DNA of 64,000 nucleotides. Source: Algibacter miyuki (lineage in GTDB: Bacteria > Bacteroidota > Bacteroidia > Flavobacteriales > Flavobacteriaceae). Positions within the stretch are counted from its first letter, which is position 1, and every line of letters begins with the position of its first letter. Positions 27,815 to 37,632 of this stretch are shown piece after piece. The position numbers and the translations under genes are program-made. The notes below the pieces were generated by a model. The model was not told the origin of the DNA. It saw nothing but the letters and a program-made list of their open reading frames with translations, and made no database searches. The DNA is taken from the NCBI RefSeq assembly GCF_030409805.1, contig NZ_JAUFQP010000001.1, forward strand, positions 372,001 to 436,000, written 5' to 3'.

Positions 27815-29317
27815 ATGAAAAAATTAAAATATATAATTCTATTTTTCGGGCTTGTAGCGTGTTCAGATTTAGAAGAACAGGTGTACTCAGAAATTAGCCC
27901 ATCAAATTTTTATCAAAATGTAGGTGAGGCAGAGGTAGCATTAACTTCGATTTATAATTCATACAATAGAGCTGTAAGTCTTTTCGATTTTGGTTTGGCC
28001 TCTTTAGCGGTAATGCCTTCTCCAAAAATGATTGCCAGAGTTCCTTGGAGAAGAATGTGGGGTAACTATACTACAAGCGCAAGTGATGCCGTTTCTTTGC
28101 CACGTGTTTGGAATCCGTTATATCAAGGTGTTTTTAGGGCTAATGTGCTTATGTCCGAACTAAAAGGAAGAGAATTTGAAAGTGAAGCAGAAGAAATTAA
28201 GCGTAAAGAAATAATTGCTGAAGCTAAATTTTTAAGGGCATGGTCCTTTTTTAATCTAGTGCAACTTTTTGGAGATGTACCACTGCCTTTAGAGCCTACA
28301 ACTACAGTTGTAGGAGCTCAACTACCAAGAACAGCAATCGCTAAAGTGTACGAACAAATTATTTTAGACTTACAAGATGCTGAAACAGGTTTACCTAGTA
28401 TTAAGCGTGGCGAAACAGAAATAGGACGGCCTATTCAAGCTACTGCTAAGTTTTTACTAGCAAAAGTGTATTTAACAATGGCTGGCTTGCCTTTGCAAGA
28501 TCCTACAACTATGGCCTTAGCTCAAAACAAATTACAAGAAGTGCTTAATTTAGAAGATACGCCTCAAGGGTATAGCCTTTTAAGTAGTTATGAAGACGCT
28601 ATACGAGTTGATAATAATAATGAGCGCATATTCGCGATGCAACAAACACAGGTATCTGCAGATCAAGGTACCGCTTTTGGTCATGTTTGGGGAGCAAGTA
28701 ACAGGTTTGATCCTTCGTTAGGAATTGGGCAATTTCATGGTGGATATACCCAAGAGTTTTATGATTCTTTTGAAGAAACGGACGAGCGAAGAGATGTTAC
28801 CATGTTGTATTCTTATGAAGATAATACAGGTGTTATACGCACTTATAAAGGTGAAGAGTATGATGAGCGTTGGGGGATTTTTCAAAATAAATATGTTGAT
28901 TTCGATCAGTCCTGTTGTGATGGAGATCCAGATATGATTATTTACAGGTATGCAGACGCACTGTTAATGGCTGCTGAAATTGAAAACAGCTTAAATGGAC
29001 CAACAGAAAAAGCCTATGGGTTTTTAAATAGAGTAAGACGTAGAGCCATTGCTACTGATGCCCTAGTAGGTATGACACAGTCTGAGTTTTCCGAATATGT
29101 TTACGAAGAACGTTATAGAGAACTTTCCTTTGAATTCCAAGAAGTATATGATATTAGAAGGTTAGGTAAGGTTGAAGAGGCTTTATCTCAGCATGCTGAA
29201 AATATAACTTTTTCGCCAACACATACAGAATATAAAGCAGGCTTTAATTTATGGCCGCTACCAATAGCGGAAGTTCAAACAAATCCCAATATACTAACAA
29301 ATAATCCTGATTGGTAA
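27815..29317 (+). CDS. SusD-like surface glycan-binding lipoprotein 2
   Basis: Partner of the upstream SusC. Lipoprotein signal GLVACSDLEEQ, with acidic residues after Cys as expected for surface export. RagB/SusD helical fold: IIAEAKFLRAWSFFNLVQLFGDVPL (about 130-154) and YVYEERYRELSFEFQEVYDIRRLG (about 428-451), ending NPDW. Length 500 residues is usual. The operon ends at the terminator at 29347. Confidence 0.95.
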   Translation: MKKLKYIILFFGLVACSDLEEQVYSEISPSNFYQNVGEAEVALTSIYNSYNRAVSLFDFGLASLAVMPSPKMIARVPWRRMWGNYTTSASDAVSLPRVWNPLYQGVFRANVLMSELKGREFESEAEEIKRKEIIAEAKFLRAWSFFNLVQLFGDVPLPLEPTTTVVGAQLPRTAIAKVYEQIILDLQDAETGLPSIKRGETEIGRPIQATAKFLLAKVYLTMAGLPLQDPTTMALAQNKLQEVLNLEDTPQGYSLLSSYEDAIRVDNNNERIFAMQQTQVSADQGTAFGHVWGASNRFDPSLGIGQFHGGYTQEFYDSFEETDERRDVTMLYSYEDNTGVIRTYKGEEYDERWGIFQNKYVDFDQSCCDGDPDMIIYRYADALLMAAEIENSLNGPTEKAYGFLNRVRRRAIATDALVGMTQSEFSEYVYEERYRELSFEFQEVYDIRRLGKVEEALSQHAENITFSPTHTEYKAGFNLWPLPIAEVQTNPNILTNNPDW

Positions 29318-29346
29318 TGTCTTATTCTAAGATGTTTTAAATCACT

Positions 29347-29373
29347 AAAGGCTACTGTAAAGTAGCCTTTTTG
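29347..29373 (+). terminator. Rho-independent terminator after SusD 2
   Basis: Perfect 10-bp stem AAAGGCTACT / AGTAGCCTTT with loop GTAA, followed by TTG and a short T-run. Confidence 0.9.
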
Positions 29374-29473
29374 CTTTTTAGTATAACATATTTTTTTTTG
29401 AAAATAACTCAACACTAAGTACCCATTTAATAATGATAATCCATGGAGTTTTTATAAATAAAAGTGAAAGTAT

Positions 29474-29519
29474 ACAGGTTTTTACAGGATACTTTTTTAC
29501 GGAAATTAGATTAATATTA
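29474..29519 (+). promoter_or_regulatory. PUL operator and -7 box of first GH78 gene (site 4)
   Basis: Half-sites ACAGG (29474-29478) and ACAGGATAC (29484-29492) are 10 bases apart. The T of GGAT is at 29490 and a -7 box, TAATATTA, starts at 29512, exactly 22 bases on. Confidence 0.7.
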
Positions 29520-29601
29520 CTTTAATTATTGGAATTCAATAATATAGAGCAAAATATGCTTGTTTAGGTAAGCAATCAATTTTTAAACACAAATAACACC
29601 C

Positions 29602-32364
29602 ATGAAAATGAAATTTTTAACTTTATTTATTACACTTTTATCTTCTAGTTTCCTGTTTGCTCAAGATGTTAACAGCAGAGTGATTACAGCTAAGGAGCTT
29701 CGGTTGGAGTATCAAGTTAACCCAAAAGGCATTGATGTTTTAAAACCTAGATTTAGTTGGGTTTTATCAGGCGAAGGAAGAGGTAGAACGCAAACGTCAT
29801 ATAGAATATTAGTGTCATCCTCGCAAAAAGCATTAGATAAAAATGAAGGCGATGTTTGGGATAGTGGAAAGACGGCCTCTAATAATACCAATCAAATTGT
29901 ATATAACGGTATTTCGCTTACTTCAAATAGAACTTATTTTTGGAAAGTAAAAGTTTGGGACGAATCTAGTGCCGAGTCTAACTGGAGCCAAACAGCGCAT
30001 TGGTCTATGGGGTTATTAAAGTTTTCAAATTGGAAAGGGCTTTTTATTAGTCATGATGTTGGCTATGATAAAACAGATAAATACGATAGTTTATACTTGC
30101 CACCAGCTAGATACCTTCGTAAATCATTCACACCTGCAAAAAAGGTGAAAAAAGCCACGGCTTATACAACGGCATTAGGGTTGTATGAATTGAGATTAAA
30201 TGGCAGTAAAGTTGGAGATGATTATTTTGCACCTGGGTGGACAGATTATAACAAGCGTTTATATTACCAAACGTATGATATCACCGAAAGTATAAACCAA
30301 GGAGAAAATGTTATTGGTGCTGTTATTGCAGACGGATGGTATGCCGGATATATAGGCTATGGCCTATTAGTTCGCTTAGATAAAGTACGCGAATATTATG
30401 GCGTAAATCCATCATTTATGGGACAAATACATTTGGAATATCATGATGGTACTACTGAAATTATTGCTACCGATAGCTCTTGGAAATCTAGCCAAGGCGC
30501 CATTCGTGAGGCCGATATTTTAATGGGAGAAGTTTATGATGCAACTATGGAAAATACAGGTTGGGATGCTCCAGGCTATAATGATGTATCTTGGAAAAAG
30601 CCAAAAGTATACACTTATCCTAATGGAGAATTACAAGTGCATCCTGGTGGTTTAGTGAAAAACACTGAACGTATTCGTCCGCTAAAAATCACAGAACCAG
30701 AACCTGGAACTTATGTTTTTGATATGGGGAAGAATATAGCGGGTATTGCCGAGTTAAAAGTTCAAGGACCAAAAGGCACTAAAATTCAGTTGCGTTTTGG
30801 GGAGATTTTAAAAAGAGATGGTAACATTCAAACTGAAAACTTGAGACTAGCAAGAGCAACCGATACTTATATTTTAAAGGGTGATGGTGTTGAAGTGTGG
30901 CAACCAAAATTCACTTATCACGGTTTTCAATATGTTGAGGTAACCGGTTTTCCTGGGAAACCAGATCTTGATGCCATAACGGGTATCGTGCTAAGTTCTA
31001 CAGTGAATGATGCAAGTACCTTCAGTTCATCAAATGCGATGAACAACCAACTTTATGAAAACATAAAAACCACACAAAGTGCTAACTTTTTTGACATTCC
31101 TACAGACTGTCCACAAAGAGATGAACGTTTAGGTTGGTTAGGCGATGCACAAACTTATATGCGCTCTGCCACTTATAATGCAGATGTAGCTCCATTTATG
31201 ACCAAGTTTTTAGTAGACCTTGATGATGCTCAACGTTGGTATGGAGCATACCCTAATTTCGCACCGTTTCCGTATTCGCGACCAGCTCAATATTCTCCGG
31301 CTTGGATGGATGCAGGTATAATTATTCCATACAATATGTATAAAGTATATAATGATACCCGTGTTTTAGAATATATGTATGAAGGTATGGAGAAATTTAT
31401 GGAATTTCAAGCTGATGCCAGTACCGATTTTATTCGCCCAGGAGGAGGAAACAATTGGGGAGACTGGCTGTCTGTAAACGAAACCACTAGCCATGGTTAT
31501 GTTGGTGCTTCATTCTATGGTTTTGATGCTAAATTAATGGCTGAAATGGCAGAAGCTCTAGGTAAAAAGGAGGATGCTGCAAAGTATAAAACACTTTTCG
31601 AAAATATCAAAAAAGCATTTGTTAAAAAGTACATTTTAGATACGGGTTATACTTCAGAAGATACACAAACTACCTATGCATTTGCATTATATTTTGATTT
31701 ATTCCCGGAAGAGCTAGCTCAAAAAGGAGCTGATAGACTTGCTGAGAAAATAAAGAAAAATGGATTTAAGTTTTCTACAGGTTTCTTGGGGACAAAACAT
31801 GTGATGCTTGTTTTGTCACAATATGGTTACGATGATCTGGCTTACAAATTATTTAAACAAACCGAATATCCTAGTTGGGGGTATTCCGTAGAAAATGGCA
31901 GTACATCCATATGGGAACGCTGGAATAGTTATACTAAAGACGAAGCTGGGAATTCAGATTTGAATGGAAAAATGAATTCTTTTAGTCATTATGCTTTTGG
32001 CTCGGTAGCAGAGTGGATGTTTTTACATGCTGCTGGTATCGATACAGAAGATTCTGGTTATAGAAACATCATTATAAAACCAGCAATAAGCAAAGAGATG
32101 GATTTTATAAATGGAAGTTATAAAAGTATAAATGGCCATATATCATCAGCTTGGAACTGGAAAGGAAATAAGTTAATAATGAATATTGAAATTCCTGTAA
32201 ATACTAGAGCTAAAGTCTACATTTCAACTTCAAATGTGTCCAATATTAAAGAAGGAAATAAAGCAATTTCAAAGTTGTCTGAAATTAAAATATTAAAATC
32301 TAATAGTAAAGAAACAGTTCTTGAAATTGGATCTGGGAATTATGTTTTCAGTACTAAAATGTAG
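29602..32364 (+). CDS. GH78 family alpha-L-rhamnosidase, secreted
   Basis: Inverting exo-acting alpha-L-rhamnosidase-like enzyme removing terminal L-rhamnose. Signal peptide ends LFAQ (about residue 20). Residues about 30-135 are a fibronectin-like domain, then the Bac_rhamnosid_N and jelly-roll domains, and an (alpha/alpha)6 catalytic barrel from about 495. Likely general acid is Glu508 in DCPQRDERLGWLGDAQ; likely base is Glu772 in SIWERW. 920 residues is a normal GH78 length. It is transcribed from site 4. A hairpin at 32377 separates it from the second GH78 gene, which has its own operator. Confidence 0.93.
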   Translation: MKMKFLTLFITLLSSSFLFAQDVNSRVITAKELRLEYQVNPKGIDVLKPRFSWVLSGEGRGRTQTSYRILVSSSQKALDKNEGDVWDSGKTASNNTNQIVYNGISLTSNRTYFWKVKVWDESSAESNWSQTAHWSMGLLKFSNWKGLFISHDVGYDKTDKYDSLYLPPARYLRKSFTPAKKVKKATAYTTALGLYELRLNGSKVGDDYFAPGWTDYNKRLYYQTYDITESINQGENVIGAVIADGWYAGYIGYGLLVRLDKVREYYGVNPSFMGQIHLEYHDGTTEIIATDSSWKSSQGAIREADILMGEVYDATMENTGWDAPGYNDVSWKKPKVYTYPNGELQVHPGGLVKNTERIRPLKITEPEPGTYVFDMGKNIAGIAELKVQGPKGTKIQLRFGEILKRDGNIQTENLRLARATDTYILKGDGVEVWQPKFTYHGFQYVEVTGFPGKPDLDAITGIVLSSTVNDASTFSSSNAMNNQLYENIKTTQSANFFDIPTDCPQRDERLGWLGDAQTYMRSATYNADVAPFMTKFLVDLDDAQRWYGAYPNFAPFPYSRPAQYSPAWMDAGIIIPYNMYKVYNDTRVLEYMYEGMEKFMEFQADASTDFIRPGGGNNWGDWLSVNETTSHGYVGASFYGFDAKLMAEMAEALGKKEDAAKYKTLFENIKKAFVKKYILDTGYTSEDTQTTYAFALYFDLFPEELAQKGADRLAEKIKKNGFKFSTGFLGTKHVMLVLSQYGYDDLAYKLFKQTEYPSWGYSVENGSTSIWERWNSYTKDEAGNSDLNGKMNSFSHYAFGSVAEWMFLHAAGIDTEDSGYRNIIIKPAISKEMDFINGSYKSINGHISSAWNWKGNKLIMNIEIPVNTRAKVYISTSNVSNIKEGNKAISKLSEIKILKSNSKETVLEIGSGNYVFSTKM

Positions 32365-32376
32365 TAATAGGTATAA

Positions 32377-32412
32377 CTTGGCAACTACTATATATTAGTT
32401 AAGGTTGCCAAG
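32377..32412 (+). terminator. Inverted repeat between the two GH78 genes
   Basis: CTTGGCAAC (32377-32385) pairs perfectly with GTTGCCAAG (32404-32412) around an 18-base loop. No T-run follows. The right arm overlaps the first half-site of operator 5, so it may be a weak terminator or part of the operator region. Confidence 0.4.
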
Positions 32413-32453
32413 GATAATACAGGATACATGTTTAAAAAATAATAATAACCTTT
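32409..32453 (+). promoter_or_regulatory. PUL operator and -7 box of GH78-ara operon (site 5)
   Basis: CAAGG (32409-32413) and ACAGGATAC (32419-32427) are 10 bases apart. The T of GGAT is at 32425 and a -7-like TAACCTTT starts at 32446, 21 bases on, one less than in the other eight sites. It heads the longest operon of the window. Confidence 0.6.
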
Positions 32454-32481
32454 ATCAGATAATATTAAAATTGCTAGAATA

Positions 32482-35223
32482 ATGATGAGACACGCTTTTG
32501 TTTTATTTATGTTTTCAATTCTTTTTAGCTGTCAAAAAACGGTTGAATATAGAATTGCTCATAATTCAGAATTAAACACACTTGCTAATAATGCTCTGAC
32601 TTTTAGTTGGAAAATTGAAACTGAAGAAATCAAGGAGCAAACAGCCTATCAAATTAAGGTTTACGCGGGTAATAAAAATGATAGTACTAATAGTAATATT
32701 ATTTGGGATTCAGGTAAAGTAGAGAGTAAATTACAATCTTTTAGTCCTTACTTAGGCGAAGCATTAAAAGGAGGACAGGTTTATTATTCTAAGGTTAAGG
32801 TATGGGACGAAAACAATAATGAATCAAAATGGAGTACCCCCAAAAAACTAATAGCGCCATTAAAATATCCAGAAGATTGGTCGGGTAAATGGATTACTTA
32901 TAGTTATAAACCTGAAGACCCTTTGCCTTTATTTAGAAAAAACTTCAGTATTAAGGACACTGAAAAAATCGATTTTGTAAGCTTTTATATCGCGGCACCT
33001 AGTTTTTATGAAGCTTATATTAATGGAAAAAGAATAGGTGAAAATGTATTAGATCCCGCTCAAACAAATTTTAACGATTATATGTTTTATACAGCTTACG
33101 ATATTCCTATGGAACAATTAAAAGCTGAAAACGTATTAGGTGTTATGCTTGGTAATGGTTGGTATAATCAAAATGTGGTTTGGGGCAAATCCATGATTTA
33201 TGGTCAACCTATTGTTATGGGGCAGTTACAAATAACTTATAAAGATGGACGCAAGAAAACTATAAGTACCGATACGTCTTGGCAATGGACGGCAGGGCCA
33301 ATTACATATACCAATATTTATACAGGCGAGTATTATGATGCCCGAAAGGAAGTTGCCAATTGGTCATCAAGTCTTGAAAATAATGCCCAATGGCAAAATG
33401 CAACGCTAGCAGAAAAACACCCTAATAAAGTATTAGAGCAGTTTGCAGAACCCATACAAGTTATGGATAGTATCATGCCAGTAAAAATAGCGTCAGCTAA
33501 GTATGGAAATTATATTTATGATTTTGGACAAAATATTACAGGATGGGTCAAACTGCAAGTTGAAGGTGAAAAAGGACAGGAAATCACAATTCGTTTTTCT
33601 GAAGAAATGGGGAAGGATGGCGAATTAGATTTTAGGTCAACGGGGATTAAGGCTACTAAAAATATACAAACCGAAAAGTATATTTGTAAGGGAGAAGGGG
33701 TTGAAATCTGGGAGCCACGCTTTACTTATCATGGTTTTAGATATGCAGAAGTGTCAGGATTAACTAGTAAACCATCTAAGGATTTATTAACAGGGATGAT
33801 CGTGTATTCTGCTATGGAAAAAACAGGAAGTTTTAATTCATCAGAACCTCATATTAATAAATTACATCAATTAACACTTTGGACTCTAAAAGGCAATATG
33901 CAGGGCATTCCAACAGATTGTCCGCATCGTGAAAAATGTGGATGGACAGGAGATTCACATGCTGTTGCCAAAACGTTAATTCATAATTTAGACGCGCATC
34001 AGTTTTTGACTAAATACGTTTACGATATGCGGTCTTCTGGGAGAAATGAAAAAAAAGAACTTTATTTTGGAAGAAACTTTCACGACCGCAGTATTATTAC
34101 AAAGCCCAAAGGCATAACAACTATGATTGCTCCAGGAAGACGTACTAGTGGTACAGCTTCTCCAGACTGGGGAACTGCTGTAGTGCAGTTGCCATGGTAT
34201 ATTTATACGTATTACGGCGATAAAAGTATTTTAGAAGCGTTTTATAAGGATATGACTACTTGGGTTGATTATGTAGGTTCTAAAAAAGAAAACGGTGTAA
34301 TAGTGCATGGTTTAGGAGATTGGTGCCCGCCAGATGGAAACGCTAGTATTGAGTGTCCGGTACCAGTGAGTTCTACGGCTTATCACATTTTAGATGTTTC
34401 TATTTTAAGAAAAACAGCAAAAGTACTTGGTTATAAAGACGATGAAAAAAAGTATGAGCTATTAGAAAATCAACTAAAAGCTAGTTTTAATAATGCTTTT
34501 TTAGATAAACAAAAAGGAACTTATGGCAGCCAAACCGCTAATAGTATGGCGTTAGAAATAGGAATTACACCCGAAGCGTATAAAACCAAAGTAGCAAAAG
34601 CTATAGTGGAAGATAGTAACGCAAATCACAATGGGTTTTTAAGTACAGGAATTTTCGGTGTTTCTAGAGTTTTTCAAGCATTAAGTGAAAATGGTTACGA
34701 GGATAAGGCTTACCAACTACTTACTAAAAAAGGGAATCATAGTTTTGAAGCGATGTGGGCGTATTATGATGCTACTACATTATGGGAAATTTTACCCGTT
34801 AACACGAATCCTGAAGAATATGATAAATTGATGTTAAGGAGTCATAGTCATCCTATGCAAGGTGGATTTGACTCATGGTTTTATTCGGGTATAGCAGGAA
34901 TTAATCCAGATGAAAATGAGCCTGGATTTAAAAAGGTGATTTTCAAACCTTATTTAACACAACAAATGGAACACGCTCAAGCATCGTATGAGTCTAGGTA
35001 CGGTGTTATTAAAAGTGCTTGGAAAAATAAAGCAGGAATCTTTTCATGGGAAATTCAGATTCCGAAGAATTCTACAGGGGATGTATATGTTCCTAACTAT
35101 GGAAAAGAAGTTTCTATTACTATTAATGGGGAAGCATTAAACAATCTAGATTTGTCCTCTCAATTTACAAATATAGGTTCGTTTAGTTCAGGAAATTATA
35201 TTATTGAAATGAAGTATTTATAA
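32482..35223 (+). CDS. GH78 family alpha-L-rhamnosidase lipoprotein
   Basis: Second GH78 enzyme, with lipobox ILFSC (Cys17), so membrane-anchored rather than free. Fibronectin-like N-domain (about 25-125), Bac_rhamnosid_N and jelly-roll domains, catalytic barrel from about 465. Likely acid Glu484 in DCPHREKCGWTGD; likely base Glu769 in TLWE. It differs strongly from the upstream GH78 copy, so they are not recent duplicates and probably prefer different linkages. It leads an operon with araB, araD, araA, epimerase, the dead symporter, GH43, a sulfatase and an unknown secreted protein, all with gaps of 2-52 bases. Confidence 0.93.
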   Translation: MMRHAFVLFMFSILFSCQKTVEYRIAHNSELNTLANNALTFSWKIETEEIKEQTAYQIKVYAGNKNDSTNSNIIWDSGKVESKLQSFSPYLGEALKGGQVYYSKVKVWDENNNESKWSTPKKLIAPLKYPEDWSGKWITYSYKPEDPLPLFRKNFSIKDTEKIDFVSFYIAAPSFYEAYINGKRIGENVLDPAQTNFNDYMFYTAYDIPMEQLKAENVLGVMLGNGWYNQNVVWGKSMIYGQPIVMGQLQITYKDGRKKTISTDTSWQWTAGPITYTNIYTGEYYDARKEVANWSSSLENNAQWQNATLAEKHPNKVLEQFAEPIQVMDSIMPVKIASAKYGNYIYDFGQNITGWVKLQVEGEKGQEITIRFSEEMGKDGELDFRSTGIKATKNIQTEKYICKGEGVEIWEPRFTYHGFRYAEVSGLTSKPSKDLLTGMIVYSAMEKTGSFNSSEPHINKLHQLTLWTLKGNMQGIPTDCPHREKCGWTGDSHAVAKTLIHNLDAHQFLTKYVYDMRSSGRNEKKELYFGRNFHDRSIITKPKGITTMIAPGRRTSGTASPDWGTAVVQLPWYIYTYYGDKSILEAFYKDMTTWVDYVGSKKENGVIVHGLGDWCPPDGNASIECPVPVSSTAYHILDVSILRKTAKVLGYKDDEKKYELLENQLKASFNNAFLDKQKGTYGSQTANSMALEIGITPEAYKTKVAKAIVEDSNANHNGFLSTGIFGVSRVFQALSENGYEDKAYQLLTKKGNHSFEAMWAYYDATTLWEILPVNTNPEEYDKLMLRSHSHPMQGGFDSWFYSGIAGINPDENEPGFKKVIFKPYLTQQMEHAQASYESRYGVIKSAWKNKAGIFSWEIQIPKNSTGDVYVPNYGKEVSITINGEALNNLDLSSQFTNIGSFSSGNYIIEMKYL

Positions 35224-35240
35224 TTAATTAAAAGTAGTTG

Positions 35241-36911
35241 ATGAAATATACTATAGGAATGGATTTTGGTTCTGATTCAGTTCGTGCATTGTTAGTAAAT
35301 ACGAGTACTGGCGAAGATTTAGCAACAGCCGTTCATTATTATGCACGATGGAAAGAAGGTAAATATTGTGATGCGTCTAAGAATAAATTCAGACAGCACC
35401 CTTTGGATTATATTGAAGGGATTGAGAATACTATTAATTCGATTGTTTCTCAAGTGGATGAAAATATTATAAAAAACATTGTCGGAATAGGTATTGATAC
35501 AACAGGTTCTACGCCTGTAGCTGTTGATAAAACGGGGAGACCTTTAGCTTTATTGAATGGATTTGAAGAAAATCCAAATGCCATGTTTGTGCTTTGGAAA
35601 GACCATACAGGAATTAAAGAAGCTGATGAAATAAATGAATTGTGCAGTAAATGGGCTATTGACTACTCAAAATATGAAGGTGGTATTTATTCATCAGAAT
35701 GGTTTTGGTCTAAAATATTACATGTTTCTAGAACAGATAAAAAGGTGTTAGAAGCAGCCTATTCTTGGGTTGAGCATTGCGATTGGATTCCTTTTTTATT
35801 AACTGGAGGAACAGATGTTTCTAAAATGAAACGCAGCCGCTGTGCCGCGGGCCACAAAGCTTTATGGCACGAATCCTTTGATGGATTACCTCCAAACGAC
35901 TTTTTTGTTGAACTAGATCCTATTTTAGATGGCTTAACAAATAGATTATATAAAGAGACTTACACTTCAGATGTTTCAGTAGTAACTATTTCTAAAGCAT
36001 GGAGCCAAAGATTAGGTTTGCCAATTACGGTTGAGGTTGCCGTCGGAGCCTTTGATTGTCATATGGGAGCTGTAGGCGCTAAAATTGAACCCTATTATTT
36101 AACCAAAGTCATGGGGACTTCTACTTGTGATATTTTGGTTACACCAAAAAGAAAAGAGGAGCATTTAGTTAAGGGCATTTGTGGGCAGGTAAACGGTTCT
36201 GTAATTCCGGGAATGTTAGGCTTGGAAGCTGGTCAATCCGCTTTTGGGGATATTTATGCTTGGTATAAGAACTTACTAGGATGGCCAATAAATGAATTGA
36301 TTGGCACTTCTTCTATTTTAGATACAGTAACCAAAGAAAAATTAATAGAAGAAGCTTTAGAAAATTTGATTCCGAAATTAAGCGAAGCGGCATCTAAAGA
36401 AGTAATAGGTGCTTCAGGAGAACTAGCTTTAGATTGGATGAATGGTAGAAGAACACCAGATGCTAATCAAAATTTAAAGGGTGTGATTTCTGGAATAAAC
36501 CTAGGAAGTACATCTCCCAAAGTTTTTAGAGCTTTAGTAGAGGCTTCTTGTTTTGGGGCAAAGAAAATTGCGGACCGGTTTATAAATGAAGGCATTCCCA
36601 TTAAAGGTGTTATTGCTATAGGCGGAATAGCCCAAAAATCACCATTCATTATGCAAATGATGTCTGATGTTTTAAATATGCCAATAAAAGTGGCTAAGTC
36701 TCAACAAGCATGCGCTTTAGGAGCGGCTATTTTTGGAGCTGTAGCGTCAAAAACATATCAAGATACTTTTGAGGCTATGGAGGCCATGGGAAGTACTTAC
36801 GAAAACGTATATGAGCCAATACCTGCAAATGTTGTTCAATTCCAAGCAGTTTATAAAACCTATAGTGAGTTGGCTATTTCAATAGAGAATCACATTATAA
36901 AATCTATATAA
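35241..36911 (+). CDS. araB: L-ribulokinase
   Basis: Phosphorylates L-ribulose to L-ribulose 5-phosphate in arabinose catabolism. FGGY kinase fold: phosphate-binding GMDFGSDSVRALLVN (about 5-19), the AraB-typical RWKEGKYCDASKNKFRQHPLDYIEG (about 40-64), GIGIDTTGSTPVAVD, MGTSTCDI, and CFGAKKIADRFINEG near 437-451. 556 residues, family norm. The frame reaches one codon further to a TTG at 35238; the ATG at 35241 is preferred. Second gene of the GH78-ara operon, 17 bases after GH78. Confidence 0.93.
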   Translation: MKYTIGMDFGSDSVRALLVNTSTGEDLATAVHYYARWKEGKYCDASKNKFRQHPLDYIEGIENTINSIVSQVDENIIKNIVGIGIDTTGSTPVAVDKTGRPLALLNGFEENPNAMFVLWKDHTGIKEADEINELCSKWAIDYSKYEGGIYSSEWFWSKILHVSRTDKKVLEAAYSWVEHCDWIPFLLTGGTDVSKMKRSRCAAGHKALWHESFDGLPPNDFFVELDPILDGLTNRLYKETYTSDVSVVTISKAWSQRLGLPITVEVAVGAFDCHMGAVGAKIEPYYLTKVMGTSTCDILVTPKRKEEHLVKGICGQVNGSVIPGMLGLEAGQSAFGDIYAWYKNLLGWPINELIGTSSILDTVTKEKLIEEALENLIPKLSEAASKEVIGASGELALDWMNGRRTPDANQNLKGVISGINLGSTSPKVFRALVEASCFGAKKIADRFINEGIPIKGVIAIGGIAQKSPFIMQMMSDVLNMPIKVAKSQQACALGAAIFGAVASKTYQDTFEAMEAMGSTYENVYEPIPANVVQFQAVYKTYSELAISIENHIIKSI

Positions 36912-36913
36912 TT

Positions 36914-37612
36914 ATGAGTATTTATAAAGAATTGAAACAAGAATGTTATGAGGCTAATATGCAATTAAATGCATTAAATTTGGTTGTTTATACGTTCGGA
37001 AATGTAAGTGCTGTAGATAGAAAAAATAGTGTTTTTGCTATCAAACCAAGCGGCGTTGCTTATGAGGTTTTAAAACCTCAAGATATCGTTATTGTCGATT
37101 TTGATAATAATATTATAGAAGGGAGTATGCGTCCTTCGTCAGACACAAAAACACATGCTTATCTGTATAAAAAATGGAAGGATATAGGTGGTATAGCTCA
37201 TACACACGCTACTTATTCAGTCGCTTGGGCACAATCTCAATTAGATATCCCCATTTTTGGAACCACGCATGCCGATCATTTAACGGCGGATATTCCGTGT
37301 GCACCACCAATGGATGATGCACTTATTGAAGGTAATTATGAGCATAATACGGGTATTCAAATAATAGACTGTTTTAAAGAAAAACAACTTTCTCATAGTG
37401 AAGTAGAAATGGTATTAATAGGTAATCACGGTCCTTTTACTTGGGGTAAAGATGGAGCTAAGGCGGTTTATAATAGTAAGGTTTTAGAGGTTGTTGCAAA
37501 AATGGCTTATTTGACTAAACAAATAAATCCTGAAGCCAAAAGATTAAAAGATTCATTAATAAAAAAACATTATGATCGTAAGCATGGTTCAAGTGCTTAT
37601 TACGGTCAATAA
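36914..37612 (+). CDS. araD: L-ribulose-5-phosphate 4-epimerase
   Basis: Converts L-ribulose 5-phosphate to D-xylulose 5-phosphate. Class II aldolase/AraD fold: zinc-ligand pair in AHTHATYSVAWAQ (about 94-106), the TTHADHL block that follows, and NHGPFTWGKDG (about 171-181) with the third His. 232 residues, typical. It starts 2 bases after araB, so translation is probably coupled. Confidence 0.94.
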   Translation: MSIYKELKQECYEANMQLNALNLVVYTFGNVSAVDRKNSVFAIKPSGVAYEVLKPQDIVIVDFDNNIIEGSMRPSSDTKTHAYLYKKWKDIGGIAHTHATYSVAWAQSQLDIPIFGTTHADHLTADIPCAPPMDDALIEGNYEHNTGIQIIDCFKEKQLSHSEVEMVLIGNHGPFTWGKDGAKAVYNSKVLEVVAKMAYLTKQINPEAKRLKDSLIKKHYDRKHGSSAYYGQ

Positions 37613-37632
37613 TTAATTAAGTACAAAGTAAA